A DNA stretch of 64,000 bases. Origin: Emcibacter sp. Its GTDB lineage: Bacteria > Pseudomonadota > Alphaproteobacteria > Sphingomonadales > Emcibacteraceae. Location: positions 24,066 to 88,065 of the forward strand of contig JAKIUQ010000012.1 of the NCBI GenBank assembly GCA_021647465.1, written 5' to 3'. Every line of letters starts with the position of its first letter. Position 1 is the stretch's first letter. Positions 51,718 through 61,426 of the stretch are shown here, one piece after another. Below the pieces are notes generated by a model, which was not told the origin of the DNA, did no database searches, and saw nothing but the letters and a program-made list of their open reading frames with translations. A program made the translations under genes and the position numbers.

Positions 51718-52726
51718 TTGACATTTTAATCCATTGCCGGAGCTTGTCCAATGCCGCGCCGCTGTCAATGGCCTCTGCGGCGACCTGCGCGCCCTCCTTG
51801 ATATTTTTGGCTTTGCCGGCAACCAGCAGGGCGGCGGCGCAATTCAGTAAAGTGATATCGCGGTAGGCATTCTTGCGGCCTTGCAAAAGCTGTTTCAGGG
51901 CTTTTGCGTTATGTGCTGAATCGCCGCCGCGAATTTTGGATAACGGGGCTGTTTCAAGGTCGGCATCTTCAGGCGTAATTTCGAATGATGTGACTTTTCC
52001 GTTCTTATACTCAGAAATATACGACGGGCCGGAAAGGCTTAATTCATCAAGGCCGTCGGCCCCATGGACAACCCAGACCCATTCTGACCCAAGCTTGCCC
52101 AATACTTCGGCAAGCGGGGCGGTCCATTTTTTATCGAATACGCCGATCACCTGATATTTTGCCCCGGCCGGATTGGACAGGGGGCCAAGCAAATTAAAAA
52201 TGGTTCTTGTGCCCAGAGATGTGCGCGATGGCCCCACATGCCGCATGGCGCTGTGATGACGGGTGGCCATCATAAAACCAATGCCAATTTCGGCAAGGCA
52301 GCGCTCAACAATTTCCATCGGGGCATCAATATTAATGCCGAGTGTTTCCAAAACATCCGCCGAGCCGGATTTGGATGATATGGCCCGATTGCCGTGTTTC
52401 GCCACGCTGACGCCGCTGGCGGCAAGCACGATCGCCGCTGCTGTTGATATATTATAGGTATGAGCGCCGTCACCGCCGGTGCCGCAAGTATCCACGGCAT
52501 TATCCGGCGCGGTAATAAAATGGGCCTTGGCGCGCATGGCTTCTGCTGCGCCGGTAATCTCGTCGATGGTTTCACCGCGCAGGCGCAGCCCCATAAGAAA
52601 GGCCCCGATTTGCGCCCCTGTGGCATCGCCGCTCATCATGTAATTAAAGGCGCTGCGCGCTTCTTGCCGGGTCAATGTTTCTCCGGATGCAATCTTATTG
52701 ATTAATGTTTTAAAATCCGGGCTCAT
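51710..52726 (-). CDS. trpD: Anthranilate phosphoribosyltransferase
   Basis: A 338-residue enzyme joining anthranilate to PRPP. The PRPP-binding glycine loop is GTGGDG (82-87), with ISTAAAIVLAASG and VAKHGNRAISSKSGSAD following, and NLLGPLSNPA later. It overlaps trpG by four bases and trpC by eight, giving full translational coupling. Confidence 0.96.
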   Translation of the reverse strand: MSPDFKTLINKIASGETLTRQEARSAFNYMMSGDATGAQIGAFLMGLRLRGETIDEITGAAEAMRAKAHFITAPDNAVDTCGTGGDGAHTYNISTAAAIVLAASGVSVAKHGNRAISSKSGSADVLETLGINIDAPMEIVERCLAEIGIGFMMATRHHSAMRHVGPSRTSLGTRTIFNLLGPLSNPAGAKYQVIGVFDKKWTAPLAEVLGKLGSEWVWVVHGADGLDELSLSGPSYISEYKNGKVTSFEITPEDADLETAPLSKIRGGDSAHNAKALKQLLQGRKNAYRDITLLNCAAALLVAGKAKNIKEGAQVAAEAIDSGAALDKLRQWIKMSNE

Positions 52727-53334
52727 GTTTTTGAGTCCTTATTCTCATTAAATTTTCTGGCGAGATCGACAAAATTCTTTAACAAGGCATGTCCATTTTC
52801 AGATTCGATGCTTTCCGGATGAAATTGCACGCCGTGAACGGGATGGAAGCTATGAGACAGGCCCATAATCAGGCCGTCCTCTGTTGTCGCTGTAATCTCA
52901 AGACAGTCTGGCAGGCTGGCTTTTTCCACAATTAAAGAATGATAGCGTGTGGCGCGAAACGGGCTGCCCAAATCGGTGAAAACGGCCCCGCCTTCATGGT
53001 GGATGTCGCTGACTTTTCCATGCATAAGGTAAGGGGCGCGGATCACTTTGCCGCCGTAAATCTGTCCGATAGCCTGATGACCGAGGCAGACACCAAAAAT
53101 TGGCAATTCGCCATTCGCCTGTTTAATCAGGTCAAGGCAGATCCCCGCTTCATTGGGCGTGCAGGGGCCGGGGGAGAGGATAACGCCTTCGATTTTGCCC
53201 GAGGTATATTTGGCCAAAATATCGCAGACTTCAATGGCATCATTGCGGAAGACTTGCACGTCAGCTCCGATTTCCCCCATATAATGATAGAGATTATAGG
53301 TAAAGCTGTCATAATTATCGATCAAATAAAACAT
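52723..53334 (-). CDS. trpG: Anthranilate synthase glutamine amidotransferase subunit
   Basis: A 203-residue class I glutamine amidotransferase that feeds ammonia to TrpE. The triad is C83 (GVCLGHQAIG), H172 and E174 (QFHPES), with LSPGPCTPNEAG upstream. It may also serve p-aminobenzoate synthesis as PabA. trpE, usually next to it, is not in the window; a symporter gene occupies the upstream position. Confidence 0.94.
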   Translation of the reverse strand: MFYLIDNYDSFTYNLYHYMGEIGADVQVFRNDAIEVCDILAKYTSGKIEGVILSPGPCTPNEAGICLDLIKQANGELPIFGVCLGHQAIGQIYGGKVIRAPYLMHGKVSDIHHEGGAVFTDLGSPFRATRYHSLIVEKASLPDCLEITATTEDGLIMGLSHSFHPVHGVQFHPESIESENGHALLKNFVDLARKFNENKDSKT

Positions 53335-53367
53335 GCGGTCTCTTTATGTAGTTCAGGCGGATTTTTT

Positions 53368-54648
53368 TTAAACTTTTGGATCCGCTTTAAAGATATCCTC
53401 ATCAAACTCGCCTTCAGATTTTGCCACGGCGGTTGCCACGGCTAAATCACCGGTCACATTGACCACGGTGCGCATCATGTCAAGAGGACGATCAAAAGGC
53501 AGAAGGAAACCAACTACAAGCGCCGTTTGCTCTGCGCTTACGCCGATCACGCCCAGCACAGCGGCAAGCAGAAACAGACTGGCGCTGGGAACAGCGGCAG
53601 TGCCAATGGAGACCAGCGTCGTGGTAAGCGCGATCAAGCCATAATCGACAAGGGTCAGGTCAATACCAAGGGACTGGGCGGTAAAAATCGCCACAACCCC
53701 CACATAAATTCCGGTGCCGTCCATATTGATGGTCGCGCCAAGGGGAATAACGCTTGAGGCAACAGGGGTCTTGATCCCTAAGTTTTCTTCTGCGACGGCC
53801 ATGGTGACGGGCATTGTTGCGCTGCTCGAAGAGGTGGAAAAGGCAATAAGCTGGGCATCAATGATGTCTTTGAAAAACCGTGTTGCCGGCAATTTCAGCA
53901 TGAATTTTATGATGCCGCCATGGGTGATTAAAATATGAAGAATAAAACCAAGGATAAGCGTAAGGGCGAGCGGGATAACATCGCCCAGCGCCATAATGCC
54001 CTTCGCTCCTGTGGTTGCGGCAATCAGGGCGAAAACGCCAAAGGGGGCCACTTCCATAATCATATGAATGATTTTCAACATTACTTCTGTCGCGCTGTCC
54101 ATAAATTTGGCGACCGGCTGACCTTTACTGCCTGCGAGCATAATGCCGGAACCAAAGATAATCGCAAAAAATATCACCGCCAGAATGTCACCATTTGCCA
54201 GAGCGGCTACGGGATTTTGAGGTACGATACCCATTAGCCTTTCCCCTAGCGGCATGACAGGGGCGAGGGCCTGCGCCGTTGCGCCCATCATATCAATGCC
54301 TGTGCCCGGCTGCATAAGGGTCGCGATTGTAAGGCCAATGACAATGGCGAGCGCTGTTGTACCAATATAGAGGGCCATGGTTTTAATGCCAATGGACCCT
54401 AATTTCTTAGGATCCCCCATGGCGACAATGCCAGAGACCAAGGTGACAAATACCAGCGGCACCACAATCATTCGAATCAGGCGAATAAAAACATCCCCAA
54501 TCCATTTAATATTCTCAGCACCTTCCCCCCATATGCTGCCCACAACAGCGCCTAAGACCAGCGCCGCCAAAATACGTTTCCAAAGAGGTATTCTAAACCA
54601 AAAGTTTCCCTTTTCTGATTTGCCATCAGCATTATCAGTAGACGTCAT
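53368..54648 (-). CDS. Dicarboxylate/amino acid:cation symporter (DAACS family)
   Basis: A 426-residue symporter of the GltP/DctA family. The re-entrant hairpin signature STSSSSATMP, the substrate/ion motifs INMDGTGIY and MMRTVVNVTGD are all complete, and about eight helices are visible. It imports glutamate/aspartate or C4-dicarboxylates with sodium or protons. The exact substrate is not clear: the Arg in DRPLDMMRTVVN favours an acidic amino acid or dicarboxylate. It lies 33 bases upstream of trpG on the same strand. Confidence 0.9.
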   Translation of the reverse strand: MTSTDNADGKSEKGNFWFRIPLWKRILAALVLGAVVGSIWGEGAENIKWIGDVFIRLIRMIVVPLVFVTLVSGIVAMGDPKKLGSIGIKTMALYIGTTALAIVIGLTIATLMQPGTGIDMMGATAQALAPVMPLGERLMGIVPQNPVAALANGDILAVIFFAIIFGSGIMLAGSKGQPVAKFMDSATEVMLKIIHMIMEVAPFGVFALIAATTGAKGIMALGDVIPLALTLILGFILHILITHGGIIKFMLKLPATRFFKDIIDAQLIAFSTSSSSATMPVTMAVAEENLGIKTPVASSVIPLGATINMDGTGIYVGVVAIFTAQSLGIDLTLVDYGLIALTTTLVSIGTAAVPSASLFLLAAVLGVIGVSAEQTALVVGFLLPFDRPLDMMRTVVNVTGDLAVATAVAKSEGEFDEDIFKADPKV

Positions 54649-54760
54649 TATTTTTCCCTATATTTCCCTTAAACAAACCTGATAACTCTTATACATCATT
54701 TGAAGTTAAGCCAAAGAGGTAAAATTATAAAATTTTTGCTGTTTTTATTTTAAAGAAAAT

Positions 54761-54834
54761 TGGATCCGGAGAGTGGATTCGAACCACTATCGATGGAGTC
54801 AGAGTCCATAGTTCTACCATTAAACTACTCCGGA
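54761..54834 (-). tRNA. tRNA-Gln (anticodon CTG)
   Basis: A complete 74-nt cloverleaf on the minus strand. The acceptor TCCGGAG pairs with CTCCGGA, followed by T and encoded CCA. The anticodon arm ATGGA-CTCTGAC-TCCAT gives anticodon CTG (reads CAG), and the T arm has GTTCGAATC. The D arm is short (AGTTTAATGGTAGAACT). Confidence 0.93.
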
Positions 54835-55035
54835 TCAGGGGCGATAAGCCACGACAGGCCCTATATAATCTTTTTTCAGAGCATATCCAGAAATATTTTG
54901 CTTTTTTTGGTTGGTACTTGAGGCCCAAGCATTATATAAAAAGTCACAGGATATAAAAAATCACTGAATATAAAAAAATCATTGGCTCTCGGATCACTGA
55001 TGATATCGTATTTTTTAAACATATAATGGGCTGTA

Positions 55036-56253
55036 ATGAACTCGGAAAATAACAATCAAGCTGGAAAAGCAAATGGTCGGCATCAAAAAACGCCATCTGT
55101 TCTGCCAGCGGGTTCTTCTGAGGTTAAAGCGAACCAGAAAAAACAAAACCGCAAAAATCAAAACCGTAAAAACCAGAAGAGACGGCCTGTTGCCCCGAAT
55201 ATATATGGCGCCATTGATCTTGGCACCAATAATTGCCGCTTGCTCGTGGCTCAGCAAACCTCAAGTGGCTTTAAGGTTCTTGATAGCTTCTCACGGGTGG
55301 TTCGGCTTGGCGAAGGCCTTGGTAAAACGGGGGCCTTGTCCAAGGACGCTATTGATCGAACCATAGAGGCACTTGACATCTGCGTGAGCAAAATAAAGCG
55401 GCGCGGTGTCACCCATATGCGAAATGTGGCAACCCAGGCATGCCGGGAAGCCAGTAATTGTGACGCCTTTATCGAACGTGTTGAAAAAGAGGTTCGCATA
55501 AAACTTCACATTATTGATCCAATGGAAGAGGCAAGGCTTGCGGTTTTAGGCTGCAAAGCATTGCTTGAGAAAAAATATTCCAGAGCTATCGTCTTTGACA
55601 TTGGCGGCGGCAGCACGGAATTGATCTGGGTAAAATTATGCCGGGGCGGCCTGCCGGAAATTATCGACTGGACGTCAATTCCCTTTGGCGTCGTTAATCT
55701 GTCTGAAAAATATGGTACTCACGAAAAAATTTCCGACGGTAAATATAAGGAAATGAAACAAAGTATTTTGAATTCTGTGGCCGCATTTGTTGAAAAAAAT
55801 GATATGCAGGCTCATACGGATCAGGGGAAAGTGCAGCTTCTGGGTACTTCTGGTACGATCACCACATTAACGGCGATGCATCTGGGGCTTGAAACATATG
55901 ATAGAAACCAGGTGGACGGCGCAAGAGTTAGCTCCGTTCATATTCGGGCGTTATGCCAAAAATTATCCGTATTAAATTATGATGAGCGATTGGCCTTGAG
56001 GGGTATTGGGGCCGACCGGGCCGATCTTGTGGTGGCGGGCTGCGCCATATTGGAAAGCATCATGGATTTATGGCCCATAGATGAAATTCGGGTCGCGGAC
56101 AGGGGGATTCGGGAAGGGATGCTTCTGGATATGATGGAAAGTCATCGGCCCCTACAGAAGAATAGGCAGAATAATAAACAGCGCTCCAGAAATAAAAAAC
56201 GCTCCAGGAATAAAAAAGTCCGTAAGGATCAAAAACAGGAGGCAGCACAGTGA
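55036..56253 (+). CDS. ppx: Exopolyphosphatase/GppA family phosphatase
   Basis: A 405-residue Ppx/GppA protein acting on polyphosphate or pppGpp. The ASKHA-fold core begins at about residue 56: AIDLGTNNCRLLV, later VFDIGGGSTELIW, and GTSGTITTLTA. It lacks the extra C-terminal domains of E. coli Ppx, as in the short alphaproteobacterial form. Odd features are the basic, Asn/Lys/Gln-rich tails at both ends (about 30-50 and 370-405), which could bind polyphosphate or RNA. It is coupled to rlmE by a GTGA overlap. Confidence 0.9.
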   Translation: MNSENNNQAGKANGRHQKTPSVLPAGSSEVKANQKKQNRKNQNRKNQKRRPVAPNIYGAIDLGTNNCRLLVAQQTSSGFKVLDSFSRVVRLGEGLGKTGALSKDAIDRTIEALDICVSKIKRRGVTHMRNVATQACREASNCDAFIERVEKEVRIKLHIIDPMEEARLAVLGCKALLEKKYSRAIVFDIGGGSTELIWVKLCRGGLPEIIDWTSIPFGVVNLSEKYGTHEKISDGKYKEMKQSILNSVAAFVEKNDMQAHTDQGKVQLLGTSGTITTLTAMHLGLETYDRNQVDGARVSSVHIRALCQKLSVLNYDERLALRGIGADRADLVVAGCAILESIMDLWPIDEIRVADRGIREGMLLDMMESHRPLQKNRQNNKQRSRNKKRSRNKKVRKDQKQEAAQ

Positions 56254-56993
56254 TTAAGCGCCCAAAATTATCCGGCACAGGCAAGGAAAGAAAAACCAAC
56301 GCCAGTGGATTGACCAGAGGTGAAAAATTTCGGGTAAAAAATTCGCGAGGCCGGAAAATTTCTTCTGTTCGGTGGCTGCAAAGACAGTTGAATGATCCCT
56401 ATGTCGATGCCGCGCGCCTTGATGGTTACCGGGCGCGGTCGGCCTATAAATTATTGGAGCTTGATGAAAAATTCTCCTTTTTAAAAAAATCAAGAGTGAT
56501 TGTTGATCTTGGGGCAGCTCCCGGTAGCTGGACGCAGGTGGCTTTAAAATTATGCGGCAGAAAAGTGCGTGTTGTGGGGATTGATTTGCTGGGGGTTGCC
56601 CCGCTGGAAGGCGCGACATTCCTTGAGATGGACTTTGCCACAGACGAGGCCGAAGCAACATTGCTTGATCTTTGCCAAGGCCCGGTTGATCTGGTGATGA
56701 GCGATATGGCGGCAGCAACCACAGGGCATCAGCAGACAGACCATATCCGCACATTGGCTCTGGTCGAAATTGCCTTTGATTTCGCCAGAAAAACACTGGG
56801 CGAAGGCGGGGTTTTTGTGACGAAGGTTTTCAGAGGCGGCGCAGATCGGGAAATGCTGGCAGAGATTCGAAAATGCTTTACGTCGGTGCGGCATTTTAAA
56901 CCACCGGCCAGTCGCTCGGGATCTGCAGAGACTTATCTGGTGGCTAAAGGCTTTAAAGTCAGCGCCCGGCATTTGGAAAAAGAATCAGACTAA
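56250..56993 (+). CDS. rlmE: 23S rRNA 2'-O-methyltransferase RlmE (FtsJ/RrmJ)
   Basis: A 247-residue methyltransferase that modifies U2552 (E. coli numbering) late in large-subunit assembly. The K-D-K-E tetrad is visible as K67 (RSAYKLLE), D152 (VMSDMAA), K192 (VTKVFRGG) and E227 (GSAETYLV). The SAM motif is DLGAAPGSW (86-94). The N-terminal 40 residues are a basic extension. GTG start with AGGAGG upstream, overlapping the ppx stop. Confidence 0.94.
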   Translation: MIKRPKLSGTGKERKTNASGLTRGEKFRVKNSRGRKISSVRWLQRQLNDPYVDAARLDGYRARSAYKLLELDEKFSFLKKSRVIVDLGAAPGSWTQVALKLCGRKVRVVGIDLLGVAPLEGATFLEMDFATDEAEATLLDLCQGPVDLVMSDMAAATTGHQQTDHIRTLALVEIAFDFARKTLGEGGVFVTKVFRGGADREMLAEIRKCFTSVRHFKPPASRSGSAETYLVAKGFKVSARHLEKESD

Positions 56994-57004
56994 ACGCTTT
57001 CTTT

Positions 57005-57033
57005 TTGACCTTTTTGTCAATAACTGCTATCTG
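57005..57033 (+). promoter_or_regulatory. Candidate promoter of guaB
   Basis: TTGACC (57005-57010), 17 bases, TATCTG (57028-57033), about 80 bases upstream of the guaB start. Confidence 0.45.
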
Positions 57034-57114
57034 CAACAAACTTTCCTGATGATGATGTATTTTTACGACAGCAGCGGGATATTTTTTTTTGCCCTGTCTT
57101 TAAAAGGAGTCGAA

Positions 57115-58575
57115 ATGAATATCCGTGAAGCCTTAACCTTTGATGATGTATTACTGGTACCGCAGGAATCAAATATACTGCCGGCCCAAGTTACGGTGAA
57201 TACATATGTTACGCGGGAAATTCAGCTTAACATCCCCTTGATTTCAGCCGCCATGGATACGGTCACTGAATCCTCGATGGCCATTGCCATGGCCCAATTG
57301 GGGGGCATTGGTGTCATCCATAAAAATTTCACCATAACTGAGCAAGCCGATGAAGTCCGCAAGGTCAAGAAATTTGAATCCGGCATGGTGATAGACCCTC
57401 TGACAATTCATCCGGATCAGACGCTTTCGGATGCTCTGGCGTTGATGCTTGAACAGAAAATATCCGGCATTCCCGTGGTTGAGAAAAACAGCGGGAAACT
57501 GGTGGGCATCATTACCAACAGGGATGTGCGTTTTGCGACCAATATGAAGCAGCCTGTTAAAGAGTTGATGACAAGTGAAAATTTGGTGACTGTTAAGCCG
57601 GGCGTAACAATGGAAGGCGCAAAACTGCTTTTGCATAAGCACCGTATTGAGAAAATCCTTGTTGTGGATGAGGCTTATAAATGTATTGGTTTGATCACGG
57701 TTAAGGATATTGAAAAGGCCCGTATGCATCCAAATGCCAGCAAAGACATGGATGGCCGGCTTCGGGTTGGGGCGGCGACCTCTGTCGGGCCAGATGGTTT
57801 TGACCGCGCGGAAGCCTTGATTGCTGCCGGCGTGGATATGCTCGTGGTGGATACCGCTCATGGCCATTCAAAAGGGGTGTTGCTGGCCATTGAAAAAATA
57901 AAAAAGCTTTACGGTAACGTCCAGATTGTCGGCGGCAATGTGGCCACGGCATCCGGAACCCGGGCCTTAATCGATGCGGGGGCCGATGCGGTAAAAATCG
58001 GTATCGGGCCGGGGTCTATCTGCACGACAAGGGTGATCGCGGGTGTTGGCGTGCCACAATTAACCGCCATTATTGATGCGGTCGAGGTCGCGCATAAGGC
58101 CGGTGTGCCGCTTATCGCGGATGGGGGATTGAAAACGTCCGGTGATATTGCCAAGGCTATTGCGGGCGGTGCCAATGCGGTTATGGTTGGTTCATTGTTG
58201 GCCGGTACAGCAGAAGCCCCCGGCGAAGTTTTCCTGTATAAGGGGCGGTCTTATAAAGCCTACCGGGGTATGGGATCGCTCGGGGCGATGGCCCGGGGCT
58301 CAGCGGATCGTTATTTTCAGGAAGAAATTACAGATAGCCTGAAACTGGTGCCGGAAGGTATCGAAGGTCAGGTGCCTTTCAAGGGCGAGGTAGCCAGTAT
58401 GATTCATCAGCTCGTTGGTGGCGTTCGGGCCTCTATGGGCTATACGGGAAGCGCGAGCATTACAGAATTTCACAAGCGGGCCGAATTTGTTAAGATCTCC
58501 GCGTCGGGCCTTCGGGAAAGTCATGTTCATGACGTGGCGATCACACGGGAATCTCCCAATTATCCTTCTTCTTAA
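57115..58575 (+). CDS. guaB: Inosine-5'-monophosphate dehydrogenase
   Basis: A 486-residue IMPDH, converting IMP to XMP, the rate-limiting step to GMP. The catalytic loop GIGPGSICTTR holds C303. A pair of CBS domains occupies about 93-205, and MGSLGAMARGSADRY is the flap region. ATG 57115 has AAGGAG upstream; the in-frame extension to 57049 is rejected. guaB, rsmB and guaA follow each other closely, so GMP synthesis is one unit with an rRNA methylase between. Confidence 0.97.
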   Translation: MNIREALTFDDVLLVPQESNILPAQVTVNTYVTREIQLNIPLISAAMDTVTESSMAIAMAQLGGIGVIHKNFTITEQADEVRKVKKFESGMVIDPLTIHPDQTLSDALALMLEQKISGIPVVEKNSGKLVGIITNRDVRFATNMKQPVKELMTSENLVTVKPGVTMEGAKLLLHKHRIEKILVVDEAYKCIGLITVKDIEKARMHPNASKDMDGRLRVGAATSVGPDGFDRAEALIAAGVDMLVVDTAHGHSKGVLLAIEKIKKLYGNVQIVGGNVATASGTRALIDAGADAVKIGIGPGSICTTRVIAGVGVPQLTAIIDAVEVAHKAGVPLIADGGLKTSGDIAKAIAGGANAVMVGSLLAGTAEAPGEVFLYKGRSYKAYRGMGSLGAMARGSADRYFQEEITDSLKLVPEGIEGQVPFKGEVASMIHQLVGGVRASMGYTGSASITEFHKRAEFVKISASGLRESHVHDVAITRESPNYPSS

Positions 58576-58586
58576 AGAGTAAAATT

Positions 58587-59873
58587 ATGATTGAACCTGC
58601 TCGCATACAGGCGGCTATAGAAATTCTTGATCAGGTGAGGACAAGCCTGTCCAAAGACGGCGCCTCTGCGGATGTGCTGATCCGGAAATATTTTCGAACC
58701 CGCCGTTATGCCGGATCGAAAGATCGCCGCGCCGTGACAAATCTGGTCTATCAGGTGATCCGTGACTGGGGGTTCCTGAGTGAGGTAACAGAATGTAATA
58801 TTCGAAAAATGGTCATGTTATCCTTACCATCTGAAATGGATCCGGCGCAGGTTTTTACAGGCCAAGGTCATGCACCAGAGATCCTCAGTGAAGAAGAGAA
58901 GCAGTTCCTTGCCCTCAAGCATGAAAGATTGCCGCACCAACATCTGAATTACCCTTTATGGCTTGAAAACCGGTTGCAGGAACGGTTTCCTGATGACTTT
59001 GACGCCGAACTGGAAAGCCTGAATGGCCGCGCACCATTTGATTTACGGGTTAATCTCGGTAAAGCGAATGTTGATGAAGTGGAAGCGTTGCTTAAAGCCG
59101 AAGCCATTGAATATCGCCTTGGAGAATGGGCGGAAACCGCGCTGATTATATCGGGCAACCCCCGGATTGTTGAATGGGAAATTTATCAGGATGGCCTTGT
59201 TGAAATTCAGGATGAGGCCGCTCAATTGGCGACCCAGCTTGTCGGAATAAAGCCGGGGCAACAAGTGATGGATCTTTGCGCAGGGGCGGGCGGAAAAACA
59301 TTGGCGGCAGCGGCCTATATGGATAATAAAGGCCAGATATTTGCCTTTGATAACAATGAACGCCGTCTGAAAGATTTAAAGCCTCGCGCCAAAAGGGCAA
59401 ATGCCAGAATATTGCAGGGCCGTCATGTGGATACGGCAGGCGGCAAACGCCAGAATATCCTGTCGGAACATACCGCGCGTATGGATCGGGTGATCCTTGA
59501 CGTCCCTTGCAGCGGCAGCGGCGTTTGGCGGCGGAACCCTGAGTTGAAATGGCGTCTGACCGCAGAAAGCCTCGAGAAATATTGCCGGATACAGAAAAAT
59601 TTAATAACCGAAGGCTGGGACTTTGTTAAGGCGGGCGGGCGCATGACCTATATGACCTGCTCTTTATTCCATGATGAAAATGAGCAGCAGATAACTGATT
59701 TTTTAAATGCGCATGATGACGCAAACCTCATATCATACCGCAGCGTATATGGCGGCAGCCGCAAGGATATGGACTTAAAAACATTATCATCAATCCCGGA
59801 ATGCCTGGCTTTATCGCCGAGGTCCCACGGCACGGACGGCTTCTTTGTGGCCATTTTGGAGAAAAAGGCATGA
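58587..59873 (+). CDS. rsmB: 16S rRNA m5C methyltransferase, RsmB family
   Basis: A 428-residue RsmB/NOP-type cytosine-C5 methyltransferase. An N-terminal NusB-like helical domain (about 1-130) has RRYAGSKDRRAVTNLVY. The SAM-binding DLCAGAGGKTLAAAA, the PC motif DVPCSGSGVWRRNPELKW and the catalytic TCS motif MTCSLFHDEN follow. It is adjacent to guaB (11 bases) and overlaps guaA by four bases (ATGA). Confidence 0.9.
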   Translation: MIEPARIQAAIEILDQVRTSLSKDGASADVLIRKYFRTRRYAGSKDRRAVTNLVYQVIRDWGFLSEVTECNIRKMVMLSLPSEMDPAQVFTGQGHAPEILSEEEKQFLALKHERLPHQHLNYPLWLENRLQERFPDDFDAELESLNGRAPFDLRVNLGKANVDEVEALLKAEAIEYRLGEWAETALIISGNPRIVEWEIYQDGLVEIQDEAAQLATQLVGIKPGQQVMDLCAGAGGKTLAAAAYMDNKGQIFAFDNNERRLKDLKPRAKRANARILQGRHVDTAGGKRQNILSEHTARMDRVILDVPCSGSGVWRRNPELKWRLTAESLEKYCRIQKNLITEGWDFVKAGGRMTYMTCSLFHDENEQQITDFLNAHDDANLISYRSVYGGSRKDMDLKTLSSIPECLALSPRSHGTDGFFVAILEKKA

Positions 59874-61417
59874 CGGATAAAATTCTTATCATTGATTTTG
59901 GCTCTCAAGTGACCCAGCTTATCGCCCGGCGCGTACGGGAAAGCGGGGTTTATTCCGAGATTGTCCCCTTTAACAAAGCCGCCGAAATCATAGAAGATTT
60001 TAAGCCGGCGGGCATTATTCTTTCCGGCGGGCCGAGTTCGGTAACCGGCATAGAATCGCCCCGCGCACCGGAAGATATTTTTAACATGGGCGTGCCAATT
60101 CTGGGGATTTGTTACGGCGAGCAAGTCATGTGCGAGCAGCTTGGCGGCAAGGTCGGCACCTCCGAAGAAAAGGAATTTGGCCGCGCGTTCATCGATATTC
60201 AAGAAGACTGCAGCCTGTTTGAAGGGGTTTGGCCCAAGGGAACAAGCCATCAGGTCTGGATGAGCCACGGTGATAAAGTCATTGAATTGCCGGAAGGTTT
60301 TGTCGTGACCGCCACCAGCGGCAATGCCCCCTATGCGGCCATCGCGAATGAAGCCCGTAAATTTTACGCCGTACAATTCCACCCCGAAGTGGTTCACACA
60401 CCGGACGGCGCGAAAATCATTGCCAATTTTGTCCATAAAGTGGTTGGCCTGAAGGGCGATTGGACCATGGCGTCCTTTAAGGAGACGGCCCTTGCCGCCA
60501 TTCGCAAACAGGTGGGCAGTGGCCGCGTGATTTGTGGATTATCGGGCGGCGTTGATTCGTCTGTTTTGGCGGTATTGCTCCATGAGGCCATTGGGGATCA
60601 GCTGACCTGCGTCTTTGTTGATCATGGCCTGATGCGCCTGAATGAAGCCGAGCAGGTTGTGGATTTATTTCGCGATCATTACAATATCAATCTGATCCAT
60701 AAGGATGTGGCTGACCTGTTTCTGGGTAAGCTCAAAGATGTGAGCGATCCTGAAAAGAAACGCAAAATCATTGGCGGCCTGTTCATTGATGTTTTCGACG
60801 CAGAGGCCAAAAATATTGGCGGAGCTGACTTTTTGGCGCAAGGCACACTCTATCCCGATGTGATTGAATCCGTATCCTTCACGGGCGGCCCAAGCGTAAC
60901 GATAAAATCCCACCATAATGTGGGCGGATTGCCCGCGCGAATGAAAATGGATCTTGTGGAGCCCCTGCGGGAATTATTCAAGGATGAAGTGCGTATTCTG
61001 GGCCGTGAGCTTGGGTTGCCGGAAGCCTTCATCAGGCGTCATCCCTTTCCTGGCCCCGGACTTGCCATTCGTATTCCGGGCGATATCACGCCGGAGAAAT
61101 GCGATATCCTGCGTAAAGCCGATGATATTTACCTGCAGGAGATTAAAAATGCCGGTCTGTATGATGTGATCTGGCAGGCTTTCGCGGTTCTGCTGCCGGT
61201 GCGCAGCGTCGGCGTTATGGGCGATGCCCGAACCTATGATTATGTTTGCGCGCTTCGGGCGGTGACATCGACCGACGGCATGACGGCGGATTATTATCCT
61301 TTTGGTCATGAATTCTTAAGCCGGGTATCCACCCGCATTATCAACGAAGTTCGCGGCATTAACCGCATCGTCTATGACGTCACCTCAAAACCCCCCGGCA
61401 CCATCGAATGGGAATAA
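59870..61417 (+). CDS. guaA: GMP synthase (glutamine-hydrolysing)
   Basis: A 515-residue two-domain enzyme making GMP from XMP. The glutamine amidotransferase triad is C81 (GICYGEQV), H171 and E173 (QFHPEVV). The ATP pyrophosphatase P-loop SGGVDSS is at 225-231, and the dimerisation domain ends with KPPGTIEWE. ATG 59870 overlaps the rsmB stop; the longer in-frame reading from 59801 lies inside rsmB. It ends nine bases from a convergent gene. Confidence 0.97.
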   Translation: MTDKILIIDFGSQVTQLIARRVRESGVYSEIVPFNKAAEIIEDFKPAGIILSGGPSSVTGIESPRAPEDIFNMGVPILGICYGEQVMCEQLGGKVGTSEEKEFGRAFIDIQEDCSLFEGVWPKGTSHQVWMSHGDKVIELPEGFVVTATSGNAPYAAIANEARKFYAVQFHPEVVHTPDGAKIIANFVHKVVGLKGDWTMASFKETALAAIRKQVGSGRVICGLSGGVDSSVLAVLLHEAIGDQLTCVFVDHGLMRLNEAEQVVDLFRDHYNINLIHKDVADLFLGKLKDVSDPEKKRKIIGGLFIDVFDAEAKNIGGADFLAQGTLYPDVIESVSFTGGPSVTIKSHHNVGGLPARMKMDLVEPLRELFKDEVRILGRELGLPEAFIRRHPFPGPGLAIRIPGDITPEKCDILRKADDIYLQEIKNAGLYDVIWQAFAVLLPVRSVGVMGDARTYDYVCALRAVTSTDGMTADYYPFGHEFLSRVSTRIINEVRGINRIVYDVTSKPPGTIEWE

Positions 61418-61426
61418 CCTGGGCCG

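Noticed and set aside
57049..57114. N-terminal extension of guaB
   Set aside because: The AAGGAG before ATG 57115 and the standard IMPDH start decide for the shorter form.
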